This document shows positions 1 through 8,463 of a stretch of DNA of 64,000 bases, piece after piece. The position numbers and the translations under genes are program-made. The notes under the pieces were generated by a model. It was not told where the DNA came from. It did no database searches and was given only the letters and a program-made list of their open reading frames with translations. Location of the stretch: the NCBI RefSeq assembly GCF_005146945.1, contig NZ_SWMS01000028.1, positions 1 through 64,000 of the forward strand, given 5' to 3'. This DNA comes from Prauserella endophytica. GTDB lineage: Bacteria; Actinomycetota; Actinomycetes; Mycobacteriales; Pseudonocardiaceae. Every line of letters starts with the position of its first letter. The stretch's first letter is position 1.

Positions 1-5
1 CCCTG

Positions 6-28
6 CCCCCAGGTCGCTGACCTGGGGG
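6..28 (-). terminator. GC-rich hairpin downstream of tRNA-Leu
   Basis: A perfect 10-bp inverted repeat (CCCCCAGGTC / GACCTGGGGG) with a 3-nt loop starts 5 nt beyond the 3' end of the leftward tRNA-Leu. It is well placed to stop tRNA transcription. No T-run follows in the leftward direction, as is common for actinobacterial hairpin terminators. Confidence 0.55.
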
Positions 29-32
29 TTAG

Positions 33-106
33 TGCCCCCGACGGGACTCGAACCCGCACTGAATCGATTTTAAGTCGACTGCCTCTGCCGGTTGGGCTAC
101 GGGGGC
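33..106 (-). tRNA. tRNA-Leu (anticodon TAA), short variable arm
   Basis: Read leftwards, the 74 nt fold as a complete cloverleaf: 7-bp acceptor stem GCCCCCG/CGGGGGC with discriminator A, a 17-nt D arm, a 5-bp anticodon stem around loop CTTAAAA (anticodon TAA, reading the Leu codon UUA), a 5-nt variable loop and a T arm with TTCGAGT. CCA is not encoded. Bacterial leucine tRNAs are normally class II, about 85 nt with a long variable arm, so the short variable loop is unusual. The gene lies 26 nt beyond the ndh stop on the same strand, and its first 11 nt are the 3' strand of a hairpin that begins 2 nt after the ndh stop codon. Confidence 0.9.
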
Positions 107-130
107 ATGAGCAGCTTAAGCCCCCGTAGC
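96..130 (-). terminator. 11-bp hairpin after ndh that includes the tRNA 5' end
   Basis: GCTACGGGGGC lies 2 nt after the ndh stop (leftward reading) and is perfectly complementary to GCCCCCGTAGC, the first 11 nt of tRNA-Leu, with a 13-nt loop between. It looks like a terminator or attenuator for ndh. It would compete with folding of the tRNA acceptor stem in a read-through transcript. Confidence 0.5.
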
Positions 131-132
131 TG

Positions 133-1455
133 CTACGACTTGGAAGCCCGCGTGAACTCTTCCTTCGGGTTGTTGATCTGACCCAGCGAGACGACCTCGC
201 GGCGGAGCAGGCCGCCCAGGAGCCAGTCCAGCAAGATGCGGACCTTGCGGTTGAACGTCGGCATGGCCTTGACGTGGTACGCGCGGTGCATCAGCCAGGC
301 GACGAAGCCCTTGACCTTGACGTTGAAGGTGTCCGCGACGCCCTTGTGCAGGCCGAGGCTCGCGACCGAGCCCACGTTCTTGTGGTAGTAGTCCACCGGC
401 TGGCCGCCACGCAGCACCTTGATGATGTTCTTCGCCAGGTGCCTCGCCTGGCGCACCGCGTGCTGGGCGTTCGGCGGGCAGGTGGCCGTCGGGTCCTCCT
501 CGGTGCGCGAGAGGTCCGGCACCGCGGCGATGTCGCCCGCCGTCCAGGCGTCCGGGTGGCCGACGACCTGCAGACCGGCCGTCGCCTGGAGCCTGCCGCG
601 CTTGTCGATCGGGAGGTCCGAGTTCGCGAGCACCGGGTTCGCCTTGACACCGGCGGTCCAGATGATCGTGTCGCTCTCGAACTCCGTGCCGTCCGACAGC
701 ACCACGTGGCCGTTCTCGAACGACTTCGCGGCCGTCGAAAGGTAGACCTCGATGCCGCGCTTCTCGAGCTGCTCCACCGTCCAGACGCCGAGGGTCTCGC
801 GGACCTCGGGCAGGATGCGGCCGGCCGCCTCGACAAGCACCCAGCGGATGTCGTCGGGCTGGATGTTCTCGTAGTAGCGCGTCGCGAAGCGGGTCATGTC
901 CTCCAGCTCGGCGAGCGCCTCGATCCCGGCGAACCCACCGCCGACCACGGTGAACGTCAGCAGCCGCTTGCGCAGCTCGGGGTCGAGCGTGCTTGCGGCC
1001 TCGTCCAGCTTGGTGAGCACGTGGTTGCGGAGGTAGATCGCCTCACCGATGGTCTTGAAGGCGATGCCCTCCTCGGCCAGGCCGGGGATCGGCAGCAGCC
1101 GTGCGACCGAACCGAGCGCGACCACGAGGACGTCGTAGTTGAGCTGCTCGATGTGCCCGTCGGCGGCCTCGACCGTCACGGCCTTCCGCTCGTGCTCGAT
1201 CTTGGTGACGCGCGCGGTCAGAACGTGGCAACGCCGGAGAGCCCTGCGCAGCGGCACGACCACGTGCCGCGGCTCGATGGACCCGGCAGCCGCCTCAGGG
1301 AGGAACGGCTGGTAGGTCATGTGCGGCTGAGGGTCGACCACGGTCACGGACGCCTCGTTGGCGCGGAGCTTCTTCTGAAGCCCCAGAGCCGTGTACAGGC
1401 CGACGTACCCGCCACCGAGAACGAGGATCCTCGTGGGTTCCGACTTGGCTGCCAT
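133..1455 (-). CDS. ndh: type II NADH dehydrogenase (NDH-2)
   Basis: Non-proton-pumping NADH:quinone oxidoreductase, a single FAD-containing polypeptide peripheral to the inner face of the membrane that feeds electrons from NADH to menaquinone. The 440-residue product has the N-terminal FAD fold (GGGYVG, residues 14-19), a second dinucleotide fold (GGGFAGIE, about residue 170), the late FAD motif WTAGDIAAV and a C-terminal basic/hydrophobic stretch typical of membrane anchoring. The ATG at 1455 starts MAAKSEP just ahead of the FAD fold; upstream extension is low-complexity Arg/Ala and is rejected. The last gene before tRNA-Leu on the same strand. Confidence 0.95.
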   Translation of the reverse strand: MAAKSEPTRILVLGGGYVGLYTALGLQKKLRANEASVTVVDPQPHMTYQPFLPEAAAGSIEPRHVVVPLRRALRRCHVLTARVTKIEHERKAVTVEAADGHIEQLNYDVLVVALGSVARLLPIPGLAEEGIAFKTIGEAIYLRNHVLTKLDEAASTLDPELRKRLLTFTVVGGGFAGIEALAELEDMTRFATRYYENIQPDDIRWVLVEAAGRILPEVRETLGVWTVEQLEKRGIEVYLSTAAKSFENGHVVLSDGTEFESDTIIWTAGVKANPVLANSDLPIDKRGRLQATAGLQVVGHPDAWTAGDIAAVPDLSRTEEDPTATCPPNAQHAVRQARHLAKNIIKVLRGGQPVDYYHKNVGSVASLGLHKGVADTFNVKVKGFVAWLMHRAYHVKAMPTFNRKVRILLDWLLGGLLRREVVSLGQINNPKEEFTRASKS

Positions 1456-1538
1456 GACTCCATGTTCGCACCGTGTCAAGCGAACCGCTCGTGGGCCCTG
1501 CCTGGCTGTGACCAGCGTCGCCACGTTACGCAAACGAT

Positions 1539-2246
1539 TCAGTTGAGCCCCGCCAGTGACGCCGCTTTCGCGAAGATCTCCCGCAGCATCGCGGGGGTCA
1601 GCCTGCCGGTGAAGGTGTTCTGCTGTGAAACGTGATAGCACCCGAGGAGATGCAGGTCTGCGGGGCCTTCGAGGAGCAGGTGCACGCCGTGCCCGAAGCG
1701 CGGCCGCGGCCGCGGCACCGCCCACCCCGCGGCGGCCAGCACGGGCAGCAGCGCCTGCCACCCGAAGCCGCCGAGCACCACCACGGCGCGCAGCGTGGGC
1801 TTGAGCAAGTCGAGCTCACGTGCTAGCCACGCGCCGCACGTGTCGCGCTCGGCGGGCGTGGGCTTGTTGTCGGGCGGCGCGCAGTGGACGGGCGCGGTGA
1901 TCCGCGTGCCGCGCAGGGTCAGCCCGTCGTCACGCCGGACCGATGTCGGCTGCGAGGCGAGGCCCACGTCGTAGAGGGCCTGGAAGAGCACGTCCCCGGA
2001 GCGGTCGCCGGTGAACATCCGCCCGGTGCGGTTGCCACCATGCGCGGCGGGAGCCAGGCCCACCACGGCCAGCGACGCGTCCGGCGGGCCGAACCCGGGC
2101 ACCGGCCTGCCCCAGTAGGTCTCGCTCGCGTAGGAGGCGCGCTTGACCTCGGCGACGTGCTCGCGCCATTCCACCAGCCGGGGGCACGCACGGCACTCGC
2201 TCACCTGCCGGTCGAGCTCGGCCAGGGTCCTCGCCGTGATCACCAC
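1539..2246 (-). CDS. udgB: uracil-DNA glycosylase, family 5 (UdgB type)
   Basis: DNA repair enzyme that removes uracil and other deaminated bases from DNA. The 235-residue product has the family signature GLAPAAHGGNRTGRMFTGD, the C-terminal motif HVSQQNTFTGRLT, and cysteines at 18 and 21 plus two near 120-136 that fit the family 4Fe-4S cluster. The start is one of two adjacent GTG codons (2246 or 2243); longer readings have no family similarity. It is divergent from the S10 peptidase gene, leaving only 32 bp for both promoters. Resembles M. tuberculosis Rv1259. Confidence 0.92.
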   Translation of the reverse strand: MVITARTLAELDRQVSECRACPRLVEWREHVAEVKRASYASETYWGRPVPGFGPPDASLAVVGLAPAAHGGNRTGRMFTGDRSGDVLFQALYDVGLASQPTSVRRDDGLTLRGTRITAPVHCAPPDNKPTPAERDTCGAWLARELDLLKPTLRAVVVLGGFGWQALLPVLAAAGWAVPRPRPRFGHGVHLLLEGPADLHLLGCYHVSQQNTFTGRLTPAMLREIFAKAASLAGLN

Positions 2247-2278
2247 ACGTCCATTGTCCCTTGATCTAGGTTGGACGC

Positions 2279-3778
2279 ATGCCCGAGAAGACCACCAACG
2301 GCGAGACCGAGCACCCCGCGAACGGCGACGGCGCGAAGGCGGAACCCGCCGAACCCACCGACGACCTGGTGACCACACGGCACAGCCTCACCGTCAAACG
2401 CCGCAAGCTCGCCTACACCGCGCAGACCGGCCGGATCGTCCTCCGCAAGGAGATCCTCACCGACGGCAAGTTCGAGGGTCACAAACCCAAGGCCGAGGTG
2501 TTCGTCACCGCGTACACCCTCGACGGCGCGGACCCCGCGACGCGGCCGGTGACGTTCGCCTTCAACGGCGGGCCCGGCTCGTCGAGCATCTGGCTGCACC
2601 TCGGCGTGCTCGGCCCACGCCGGATCGTCTCGGGCGACGTGAACGACCCCGAACCGCCGCCGTACCGCCTCGCCGACAACCCCGACACCCTGCTGGCGCA
2701 CAGCGACCTGGTGTTCATCGACCCGGTCTCCACGGGTTACTCGCGGGCGGCCGCCGGCGAGAAACCGAAGGACTACCACGGGTTCACGCCGGACGTGGAG
2801 TCGGTCGGCGAGGTGATCCGGCTGTGGACGTCACGCAACGAGCGGTGGCTCTCACCGAAGTTCGTGGCGGGCGAGTCCTACGGCACGCTGCGCGCGGCGG
2901 CCCTCGCGACACACCTGCAGGACCGGCACGGGCTCTACCTCAACGGACTGCTGCTGATCTCGTCGGTGCTCGACATGGGCACGATCGTCTTCAGCGAGGG
3001 CAACGACCTGCCGTACTCGCTGTACCTGCCGACGTACGCCGCGATCGCGCACTACCACGGCAAGCACGGCGACCGGCCGCTCGACGACGTCCTCGCCGAG
3101 GCCGAGGAGTTCGCCTCCCGCGACCTGCCGTGGGCACTCCAGCGCGGGGCCCGGCTCACCGAGGAGGAGCGCGCGGACGCGGTGTCGAGGCTCGCGTACC
3201 TCGCCGGGCTCTCGGAGTCCTATGTGGACCGAGTGAACCTGCGCATCGAGCACGTCCGGTTCTTCACCGAGCTGCTGCGCGACCAGGGGCTCACCACGGG
3301 CCGTATGGACGGCCGCTTCACCACGTGGGAGCCCGACGGTGGGCGCGAGCACATGAGCGACGACGCCTCGGTCTCGCGCATCATCGGCGCCTACTCCGCG
3401 GGCTTCAACCACTACGTGCGCGCGGAGCTCGGCTACTCCAACGACCTGCCGTACGAGATCCTCTCGCTCGACGTCAACCGCGCGTGGTCGTACTCCGACT
3501 TCGAGGGCCGTCCGGTGTCCGTTGTGGACGGTCTGGGCGCGGCGATGCGCGCCAACCCGCACCTGAAGGTCCACGTGGCGCTGGGGCACTACGACGGCGC
3601 CACTCCGTACTACGCGGCCGAGCACGTGCTCGCGCGCCTGCAGATCCCCGAGGAGCTGCGGGACAACGTCGAGACGGTGTACTACCCGGCGGGGCACATG
3701 ATGTACGTCCACGAGCCCTCGCGCGTGCAGCAGTCGAAGGACCTGGCGAAGTTCGTGAAGTCCGCCGCCAACCGCTGA
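2279..3778 (+). CDS. S10-family serine carboxypeptidase-like protein
   Basis: A 499-residue alpha/beta-hydrolase peptidase. NGGPGSSS (residues 96-103) is the S10 oxyanion-hole motif, GESYG carries the likely nucleophile Ser200, an Asp lies in LGHYDGATPYY, and the catalytic His is probably His473 in AGHMMYVHEPS. No signal peptide is visible; the first 30 residues are charged and hydrophilic, so a cytoplasmic peptidase is inferred. A TAGGTT about 7 nt before the ATG, with no Shine-Dalgarno, suggests a leaderless transcript. Its 3' end faces the subtilase gene across a large palindrome. Confidence 0.88.
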   Translation: MPEKTTNGETEHPANGDGAKAEPAEPTDDLVTTRHSLTVKRRKLAYTAQTGRIVLRKEILTDGKFEGHKPKAEVFVTAYTLDGADPATRPVTFAFNGGPGSSSIWLHLGVLGPRRIVSGDVNDPEPPPYRLADNPDTLLAHSDLVFIDPVSTGYSRAAAGEKPKDYHGFTPDVESVGEVIRLWTSRNERWLSPKFVAGESYGTLRAAALATHLQDRHGLYLNGLLLISSVLDMGTIVFSEGNDLPYSLYLPTYAAIAHYHGKHGDRPLDDVLAEAEEFASRDLPWALQRGARLTEEERADAVSRLAYLAGLSESYVDRVNLRIEHVRFFTELLRDQGLTTGRMDGRFTTWEPDGGREHMSDDASVSRIIGAYSAGFNHYVRAELGYSNDLPYEILSLDVNRAWSYSDFEGRPVSVVDGLGAAMRANPHLKVHVALGHYDGATPYYAAEHVLARLQIPEELRDNVETVYYPAGHMMYVHEPSRVQQSKDLAKFVKSAANR

Positions 3779-3786
3779 CCCTTGAT

Positions 3787-3893
3787 GCAGTGAAGGCCAC
3801 CATGCCTGCGTGGAATCAACACTGCGGCGCGCAGCGCCTCCGTTCGGGTGGTGGTGGGAGACGGGCGGGCGCAGGCATGGTGGCCTTCACTGC
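3787..3893. repeat. composite palindrome, 24-bp arms with 47-bp G-rich module in the loop
   Basis: Perfect 24-bp arms at 3787-3810 and 3870-3893, beginning GCAGTGAAGGCCACC and ending in the complement, flank a 59-bp loop. The 47-bp module occupies 3824-3870. The element sits between the stops of the convergent S10 peptidase and subtilase genes, where it could end transcription from both sides. It belongs to the same family as the palindromes near 12.4, 21.2, 30.8, 37.7, 44.6 and 62.2 kb. Confidence 0.9.
3824..3870 (+). repeat. 47-bp G-rich module, copy A
   Basis: One of three 47-bp copies (others at 21951-21997 and 62169-62215). It differs from copy B at two positions. Positions 3846-3869 fit the four-run pattern GGG-N7-GGG-N4-GGG-N1-GGG expected of a G-quadruplex. 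Confidence 0.85.
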
Positions 3894-3901
3894 GGTTGGG
3901 G

Positions 3902-5635
3902 TTACAGGTGGCGGGCGCCGTTCTTCACCGCGGCGTAGGCGTCAACGGCTCCGTGGCCGTAGAAGCCGTTGAACTCCGGGGTGCCCGTACAGGTCGCGGT
4001 GAACGACTCGTCTCGGCCCTCGTCGAGGTAGTCGACGGTGTTCGGCACGGGGCAGGCGATCTCCGCGGCGGTGCCGAGCAGCACCCGCTCCACGGCCTCC
4101 GGGTTCATCCCGAACCGCTTGCCCCAGCCGTGGCCGTACTCCGACACGATCAGCGCGGCGACCCCGCTCGCGTGCGGCGCGGCCATCGACGTGCCCTGCA
4201 GGTACTGGTAGTACCCGACCGTGCCGTCGGCGGCGGTCGCCTTCTGGACGCCGAGTTCCATGCCCTGCGGCGTGATGTCGCCCTTGGCGTCCACGTTGCC
4301 CTCCGCGACCGCGACGTTGCGCGGATAGGCGGAGAGGATCATGTTCTCGTTGGCCCGGAACCAGTCCGTGCCGAAGTAGTCCCGGTAGTAGCCGCCCGGC
4401 GCGGACACCGAGATCTGCTCCGTGCCGTAGTTGGAGTAGTCGGCCTTGGACTGAGACGGACCGAACGAGGACACCGAGATCGTGTGCGCGCCCTCAGTGG
4501 GCATCGAGAGGCACGTCGTGTTGTCGATGTCGCGCTCGTGCTCGTTGCCGGCCGGGTAGTTCGGGCTGCTGGCGTCCGGCTGCGGCGCGCCGAGGTCGGC
4601 GTGCTGGTTGCCGAGCGCGACGACCTGCGTGACGCCCTTGCGGTGGGCGTACTTCAGCGCGCGGTTCACGGCCTCCACCGTCATGCGCTGCGCCGCCTGC
4701 TGCTCCGGCGAGTCGGCCGGGTTGGCCGCGCAGTTGTACAACCACGGATCCACGTAGAACGACATGTTGATCACGTCCACGCCCGCGTCTCCCGCGTAGG
4801 TGATCGCGTCGACCACCGGCTGCAGGAAGAAGTACCCGGCGTCCTGTCCGGCCCGCAGGTTCACGAGCGTGACGCCGGGCGCGACACCCGAGATGCCCGT
4901 GCCGTTCGCTGCGGCCGCGATCGTGCCCGCCACGTGCGTGCCGTGCCCGTTGTCGTCGTGGTCGACCGGGTCGACGCAGCCGCGGAACTCGCACGGCCCG
5001 TCCACCTCATTGCCGTTCGGGTCCGCGGGGATGTCGCGCACGAAGTTGCGCGAGGTCTTGCGGTCGAAGTTCGGCGCGAGGTCGGGATGGGTGCCGTCGA
5101 CACCGGTGTCGATCACGCCGACCTTGACCCGCTCGTCGCCGGGCTGCACGGTCCTGGCCAGGTCGGAACGAACGGACTTCAGGCCCCAGAGCTTGTCGTC
5201 GAGCGGATCGGTGCCCACGGGCCTCGAGGTCGGCCGCTTCGCCCGCGCCGGGGCGGGCTCGACGTGCTGGTTCTCCTTCTCCACCGCGTCGTGCGGCCTG
5301 CCGGAGCCGTCCTGCCTCGGCGCCTCGCCGATCGGGCGGGCCTCGGCAGCGCCGTAGACGGCGGGGTCCGCGGACACGCGCTCCGTGAAGCCGTTGGCCG
5401 GCGCGGTCGCCGTGATCAGGCCGGTGGCCGGGTTCGTGCGGAGCACGGTGCCCCCGGCGTCACGCACCGCCTGTGCGGCGTCGGCGGCGCTGCTGCCCGC
5501 CTCGGCGAGCACGGTGAACTCGGTGGCCGGTCCGGACAGGGCGGGCTGCGCCGTCGCGACGGGGGCGGTGACGCCCACGACACCGCCGATGAGCGGCACG
5601 GCCAGCGCGGCGGCAAGGAGCCTTGGTCTTCTCAC
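3902..5635 (-). CDS. secreted subtilisin-like serine protease (S8)
   Basis: A 577-residue secreted protease. A basic signal peptide with a hydrophobic core (residues 1 to about 28) leads into an inhibitor-like propeptide (about 35-110) and then a subtilase domain with the triad in order: Asp in GVIDTGVDGTHPDL, His in NGHGTHVAG and Ser in GTSMAAPHASG. The GTG start at 5635 has a strong ribosome site, GAGGAGGAACC. The N-terminal region in front of the catalytic core, including a charged linker, is longer than in minimal subtilisins. It lies upstream of ppx on the map but is transcribed leftward like the following genes. Confidence 0.92.
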   Translation of the reverse strand: MRRPRLLAAALAVPLIGGVVGVTAPVATAQPALSGPATEFTVLAEAGSSAADAAQAVRDAGGTVLRTNPATGLITATAPANGFTERVSADPAVYGAAEARPIGEAPRQDGSGRPHDAVEKENQHVEPAPARAKRPTSRPVGTDPLDDKLWGLKSVRSDLARTVQPGDERVKVGVIDTGVDGTHPDLAPNFDRKTSRNFVRDIPADPNGNEVDGPCEFRGCVDPVDHDDNGHGTHVAGTIAAAANGTGISGVAPGVTLVNLRAGQDAGYFFLQPVVDAITYAGDAGVDVINMSFYVDPWLYNCAANPADSPEQQAAQRMTVEAVNRALKYAHRKGVTQVVALGNQHADLGAPQPDASSPNYPAGNEHERDIDNTTCLSMPTEGAHTISVSSFGPSQSKADYSNYGTEQISVSAPGGYYRDYFGTDWFRANENMILSAYPRNVAVAEGNVDAKGDITPQGMELGVQKATAADGTVGYYQYLQGTSMAAPHASGVAALIVSEYGHGWGKRFGMNPEAVERVLLGTAAEIACPVPNTVDYLDEGRDESFTATCTGTPEFNGFYGHGAVDAYAAVKNGARHL

Positions 5636-5715
5636 TCGGTTCCTCCTCGAAAAGCGATGAGAGGAACCTATGGCCCCGGTGCCCTCGGGTGGGCGAAAAA
5701 CCAACGAAAGTCGGG

Positions 5716-6669
5716 TCAGGCGAGGGAAAGCGCGATGCCGTCGAGGATGTCGTGCTCGCTGACCACGAGGTCGGCGGGCCCGCCGCGCTGCGCGAGCTGT
5801 TCGGCGAGCACCTGCACGATCAGCGCACCGCCGCCGATGACGTCCACGCGCCCGGGGTGGATCACGGGGTTCGCCGCCCGCGCGTCGTGGTCGGCCGCGA
5901 GCAGCCCGCTCGCGATGCGGTCGATGTCGGCCCTGGCGAGCCGCGAGAGGTGCGTGCGCTCGGAGTCGTACTCCGGCAGCTCCTGCGCGACCGCCGAGAG
6001 CGTGGTGACCGTGCCGGCCACACCGATCCACGTTCGCGCCTTCGACACGTCGACGGCGGCGAAGGCATCGGCGAGCACCTCGGCGGCCAGCTCGCGGCCT
6101 GCCGCGATCTCCTCGGCCGTCGGAGGGTCGCTGCGCAGGGTCCGCTCGGTGATCCGGACGCAGCCGATGTCCACCGAGCGCGCGGCGAACACGTCGGCGC
6201 GCTGCCCGTCCCACGTGCCGAGCACCAGTTCGGTGGAGCCGCCGCCGACATCCACGACCAGGAACGGCCCGTCGTCCGGATCCTGCTCCCCCACCGCGCC
6301 GGTGAACGACAGCCGCGCCTCCTCGTCTCCCGTGATCACCTCGGCCTCGACGCCGAGCACGTCGCGGGTCATCGCGAAGAAGTCCTCACGGTTGCTCGCG
6401 TCGCGCGTGGCCGACGTCGCCACCATGCGCACCTTCTCCACGCCCTTGCGCCGCGCGGCGATCGTGTACGCCGCCAACGCCTCGCGCGTGCGCTCCAGCG
6501 CCTCGGGCGCGAGCCGCCCGGTGGCGTCGACGCCCTGGCCGAGCCGCACGATCCGCATCTCCCGGTGCAGGTCGCGCAGGTCGACACTGCCGTCGTGGCG
6601 GTGCGTCAGCTCGGCGACGAGCAGGCGGATGGAGTTCGTTCCACAGTCGATGGCGGCTACGCGTGGCAT
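5716..6669 (-). CDS. ppx2: exopolyphosphatase / pppGpp phosphohydrolase family (Ppx2 type)
   Basis: Ppx/GppA-family phosphatase of 317 residues, expected to hydrolyse polyphosphate or guanosine pentaphosphate and so affect the stringent response. It opens with the phosphate-binding motif AAIDCGTNSIRLLVAE, and a second one reads FLVVDVGGGSTELV near residue 140. Length and position match M. tuberculosis Rv1026. The start lies 4 nt after the stop of the upstream transglycosylase gene, so the two are probably translationally coupled. Substrate preference cannot be read from the sequence. Confidence 0.92.
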   Translation of the reverse strand: MPRVAAIDCGTNSIRLLVAELTHRHDGSVDLRDLHREMRIVRLGQGVDATGRLAPEALERTREALAAYTIAARRKGVEKVRMVATSATRDASNREDFFAMTRDVLGVEAEVITGDEEARLSFTGAVGEQDPDDGPFLVVDVGGGSTELVLGTWDGQRADVFAARSVDIGCVRITERTLRSDPPTAEEIAAGRELAAEVLADAFAAVDVSKARTWIGVAGTVTTLSAVAQELPEYDSERTHLSRLARADIDRIASGLLAADHDARAANPVIHPGRVDVIGGGALIVQVLAEQLAQRGGPADLVVSEHDILDGIALSLA

Positions 6670-6673
6670 GCGC

Positions 6674-7849
6674 TCACCCTAGTGTCCTCGGCGCCACCTC
6701 CCCGGTCGTGGTCGTGGGCGTGGTCGTGGTCGTGGTCGTCGGCGGGGTGGTGGTCTCGCAGTTCGGCGGCGTCGGGCTCGGCGAGGTCGTCTCCGTTGGC
6801 GAGGCCGGCGTCGTCGTGGGCGGCGGCTCGCACGTGTCCGTGGTGGTCGGCGGTGTCGTCGTCGTGGTGCCGGGCGGCGGGCCGGTCTCGCTCGGCAGTT
6901 GCGTGCCCGGAGGAGGCGAACCGGGCGGCGTGGTGCCGGTGCCGCCCGTCGACGGCGGTGGGGCGCCCGGCGCGGCCGGTGGCGGCGCGACCGGTGACGG
7001 CGCCTCGGTGGCGACCACCTGCGGCACGGCGAGCGGCACCCGGCTGTCCGGCACGGTCGCGACGCCGTCGCGGTACGCCTGCGCCCAGAGGATCACGGTC
7101 TCGACGTAGGTGTCGGAGTTGTTGTACCGGTAGAGCGCGGCGCGCAGCTGGTCGTCCTTGGCGAGATCCAGCCCGCCCGAGCAGAGGTAGCGGCCGGTGG
7201 CCACGGTCGCGTCGAAGATGTTGTTCGGATCGCGGACGCCGTCGCCGTTGCCGTCGGCGCCGTAGCGGGCCCAGGTGGCCGGGATGAACTGGGTGGGACC
7301 GACCGCGCGGTCCCAGGTGGTGTCGCCGTCGTAGCGGCCGCCGTCGGTGTCGGGGATCGCGGCGACCGGGCCGACGCCGTTGAGCACGGGGCCGAGGATG
7401 GGCTCCAGCGTGTCGCCGTTCGGTCTCACGTAGCCGCCGCGCGCGTGGTTCGACTCGATGCGCCCGATGCTCGCGATCAGCGCCCAGTCGATGTGGCAGG
7501 CGGGGAACTCGGCGCCGACGACGCGGGCGGCATTGCGGTACGCCTCGAGCGCCGTGCTCGGGATGCCGAGTGGGCCGGGAGAGGGAAGTTCGTAGGCGGT
7601 CAGGTCTTCGGGATCGGGAGCGTCCGGCAGGCTTCCGTCCACACCGATCTGGCCGGGCTCCGGCGGGTAACCGCCCTCGAGGGCCATGGTCCCCGAGTAC
7701 TCGGTGGCGGCCGTGTTCACCCACTGGGCCGCCGTCTCGCTCACCAGCGCCGCGGGAAGCACGGCGAGTGCTCCGCCGAGCGCGGCGGCGAAAGCCTTGT
7801 GCCGCAGGCCGAATCTCCGGAAGACGCCGAGTGTGCGGCTCGCGTCCAC
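6674..7849 (-). CDS. secreted lytic transglycosylase with Thr/Pro tail
   Basis: A 391-residue cell-wall hydrolase. After an N-terminal hydrophobic segment (about 17-38) comes an SLT-like domain with IASIGRIESNH (catalytic Glu), WDRAVGPTQFIPATW and a helix with RYNNSDTYVETV. From about residue 270 the sequence becomes a Pro/Thr/Ser-rich tail with long Thr runs and two Cys, probably a wall-spanning, possibly glycosylated stalk. GTG start at 7849 with GGGGGG upstream. Directly coupled to ppx2. A second paralogue lies at 12518-13351. Confidence 0.9.
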   Translation of the reverse strand: MDASRTLGVFRRFGLRHKAFAAALGGALAVLPAALVSETAAQWVNTAATEYSGTMALEGGYPPEPGQIGVDGSLPDAPDPEDLTAYELPSPGPLGIPSTALEAYRNAARVVGAEFPACHIDWALIASIGRIESNHARGGYVRPNGDTLEPILGPVLNGVGPVAAIPDTDGGRYDGDTTWDRAVGPTQFIPATWARYGADGNGDGVRDPNNIFDATVATGRYLCSGGLDLAKDDQLRAALYRYNNSDTYVETVILWAQAYRDGVATVPDSRVPLAVPQVVATEAPSPVAPPPAAPGAPPPSTGGTGTTPPGSPPPGTQLPSETGPPPGTTTTTPPTTTDTCEPPPTTTPASPTETTSPSPTPPNCETTTPPTTTTTTTPTTTTGEVAPRTLG

Positions 7850-7938
7850 GGCCTGCCCCCCTTACCCGCGTTCCTGGCGATGACGTGGGGTAAGCCTGCC
7901 TCAACGGGAAGCGGGAATCAGCCGCTGTCAGCGAATTC

Positions 7939-8463
7939 TCAGCAGGATTGCTCCGTCTGGACCAATGGAGCGCAGTCTCCTGAGGGCCAACCCTCCGTTC
8001 GCAACAGCTCCAGCGTCTCGTCGCCGAACGGGTTCACGCCGGGGCCGCACGCGAGCGTGTGCGCGAGGTGGACGTGCAGGCACTTGACGCGGCCGGGCAT
8101 GCCGCCCGCGCTCACCTCGTGGCCGAGCGGGTCGATCGCGTCGCGCTGGGCCAAATAGGACTCGTGCGCGCGCTGGTACGCGGCGGCCAGATCGGGGTCC
8201 TCGCCGAGCCGTGCCGTCATCTCCTTCATGAGCCCGGACGCCTCGAGCTTGCCGACGAGCGACGTGAGGGTGGGGCAAGTCAGGTAGTAGAGCGTGGGAA
8301 ACGGCGTGCCGTCCTCCAGCCGGGGACTGGTCTGCACCACGTTCGGATGCCCGCTTGGGCACCGGGCCGCGACTGCGCGCAACGCCCTCGGCGGCCTGCC
8401 CAGCTGTTGCGCGATGATCTCCCGGTCCGCGTCGGTCACGGGCTCGAAATCGGTCTCATTCAC
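7939..8463 (-). CDS. DUF501 family protein
   Basis: A 174-residue cytosolic protein of the actinobacterial DUF501 family (Rv1025-like), function unknown. Conserved features visible are QLGRPPRALRAVAARCPSGHP, the segment TPFPTLYYLTCPTL and the Cys/His-rich GRVKCLHVHLAHTLACGPGVNP. The Cys and His residues could bind a metal, which is inference. Its ATG overlaps the end of the ftsB-like gene by 8 nt, so it is translated from the eno-ftsB operon. Confidence 0.9.
   Translation of the reverse strand: MNETDFEPVTDADREIIAQQLGRPPRALRAVAARCPSGHPNVVQTSPRLEDGTPFPTLYYLTCPTLTSLVGKLEASGLMKEMTARLGEDPDLAAAYQRAHESYLAQRDAIDPLGHEVSAGGMPGRVKCLHVHLAHTLACGPGVNPFGDETLELLRTEGWPSGDCAPLVQTEQSC

Noticed and set aside
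33-130. Phage or ICE attachment site at tRNA-Leu
   Set aside because: The 11-bp copy of the tRNA end is inverted and matches the 5' end, whereas att duplications are direct and usually match the 3' end; no integrase is present.
3848-6682. Long plus-strand frame across the subtilase and ppx2 genes
   Set aside because: Crosses two real genes and their junction, low-complexity composition, no motif.
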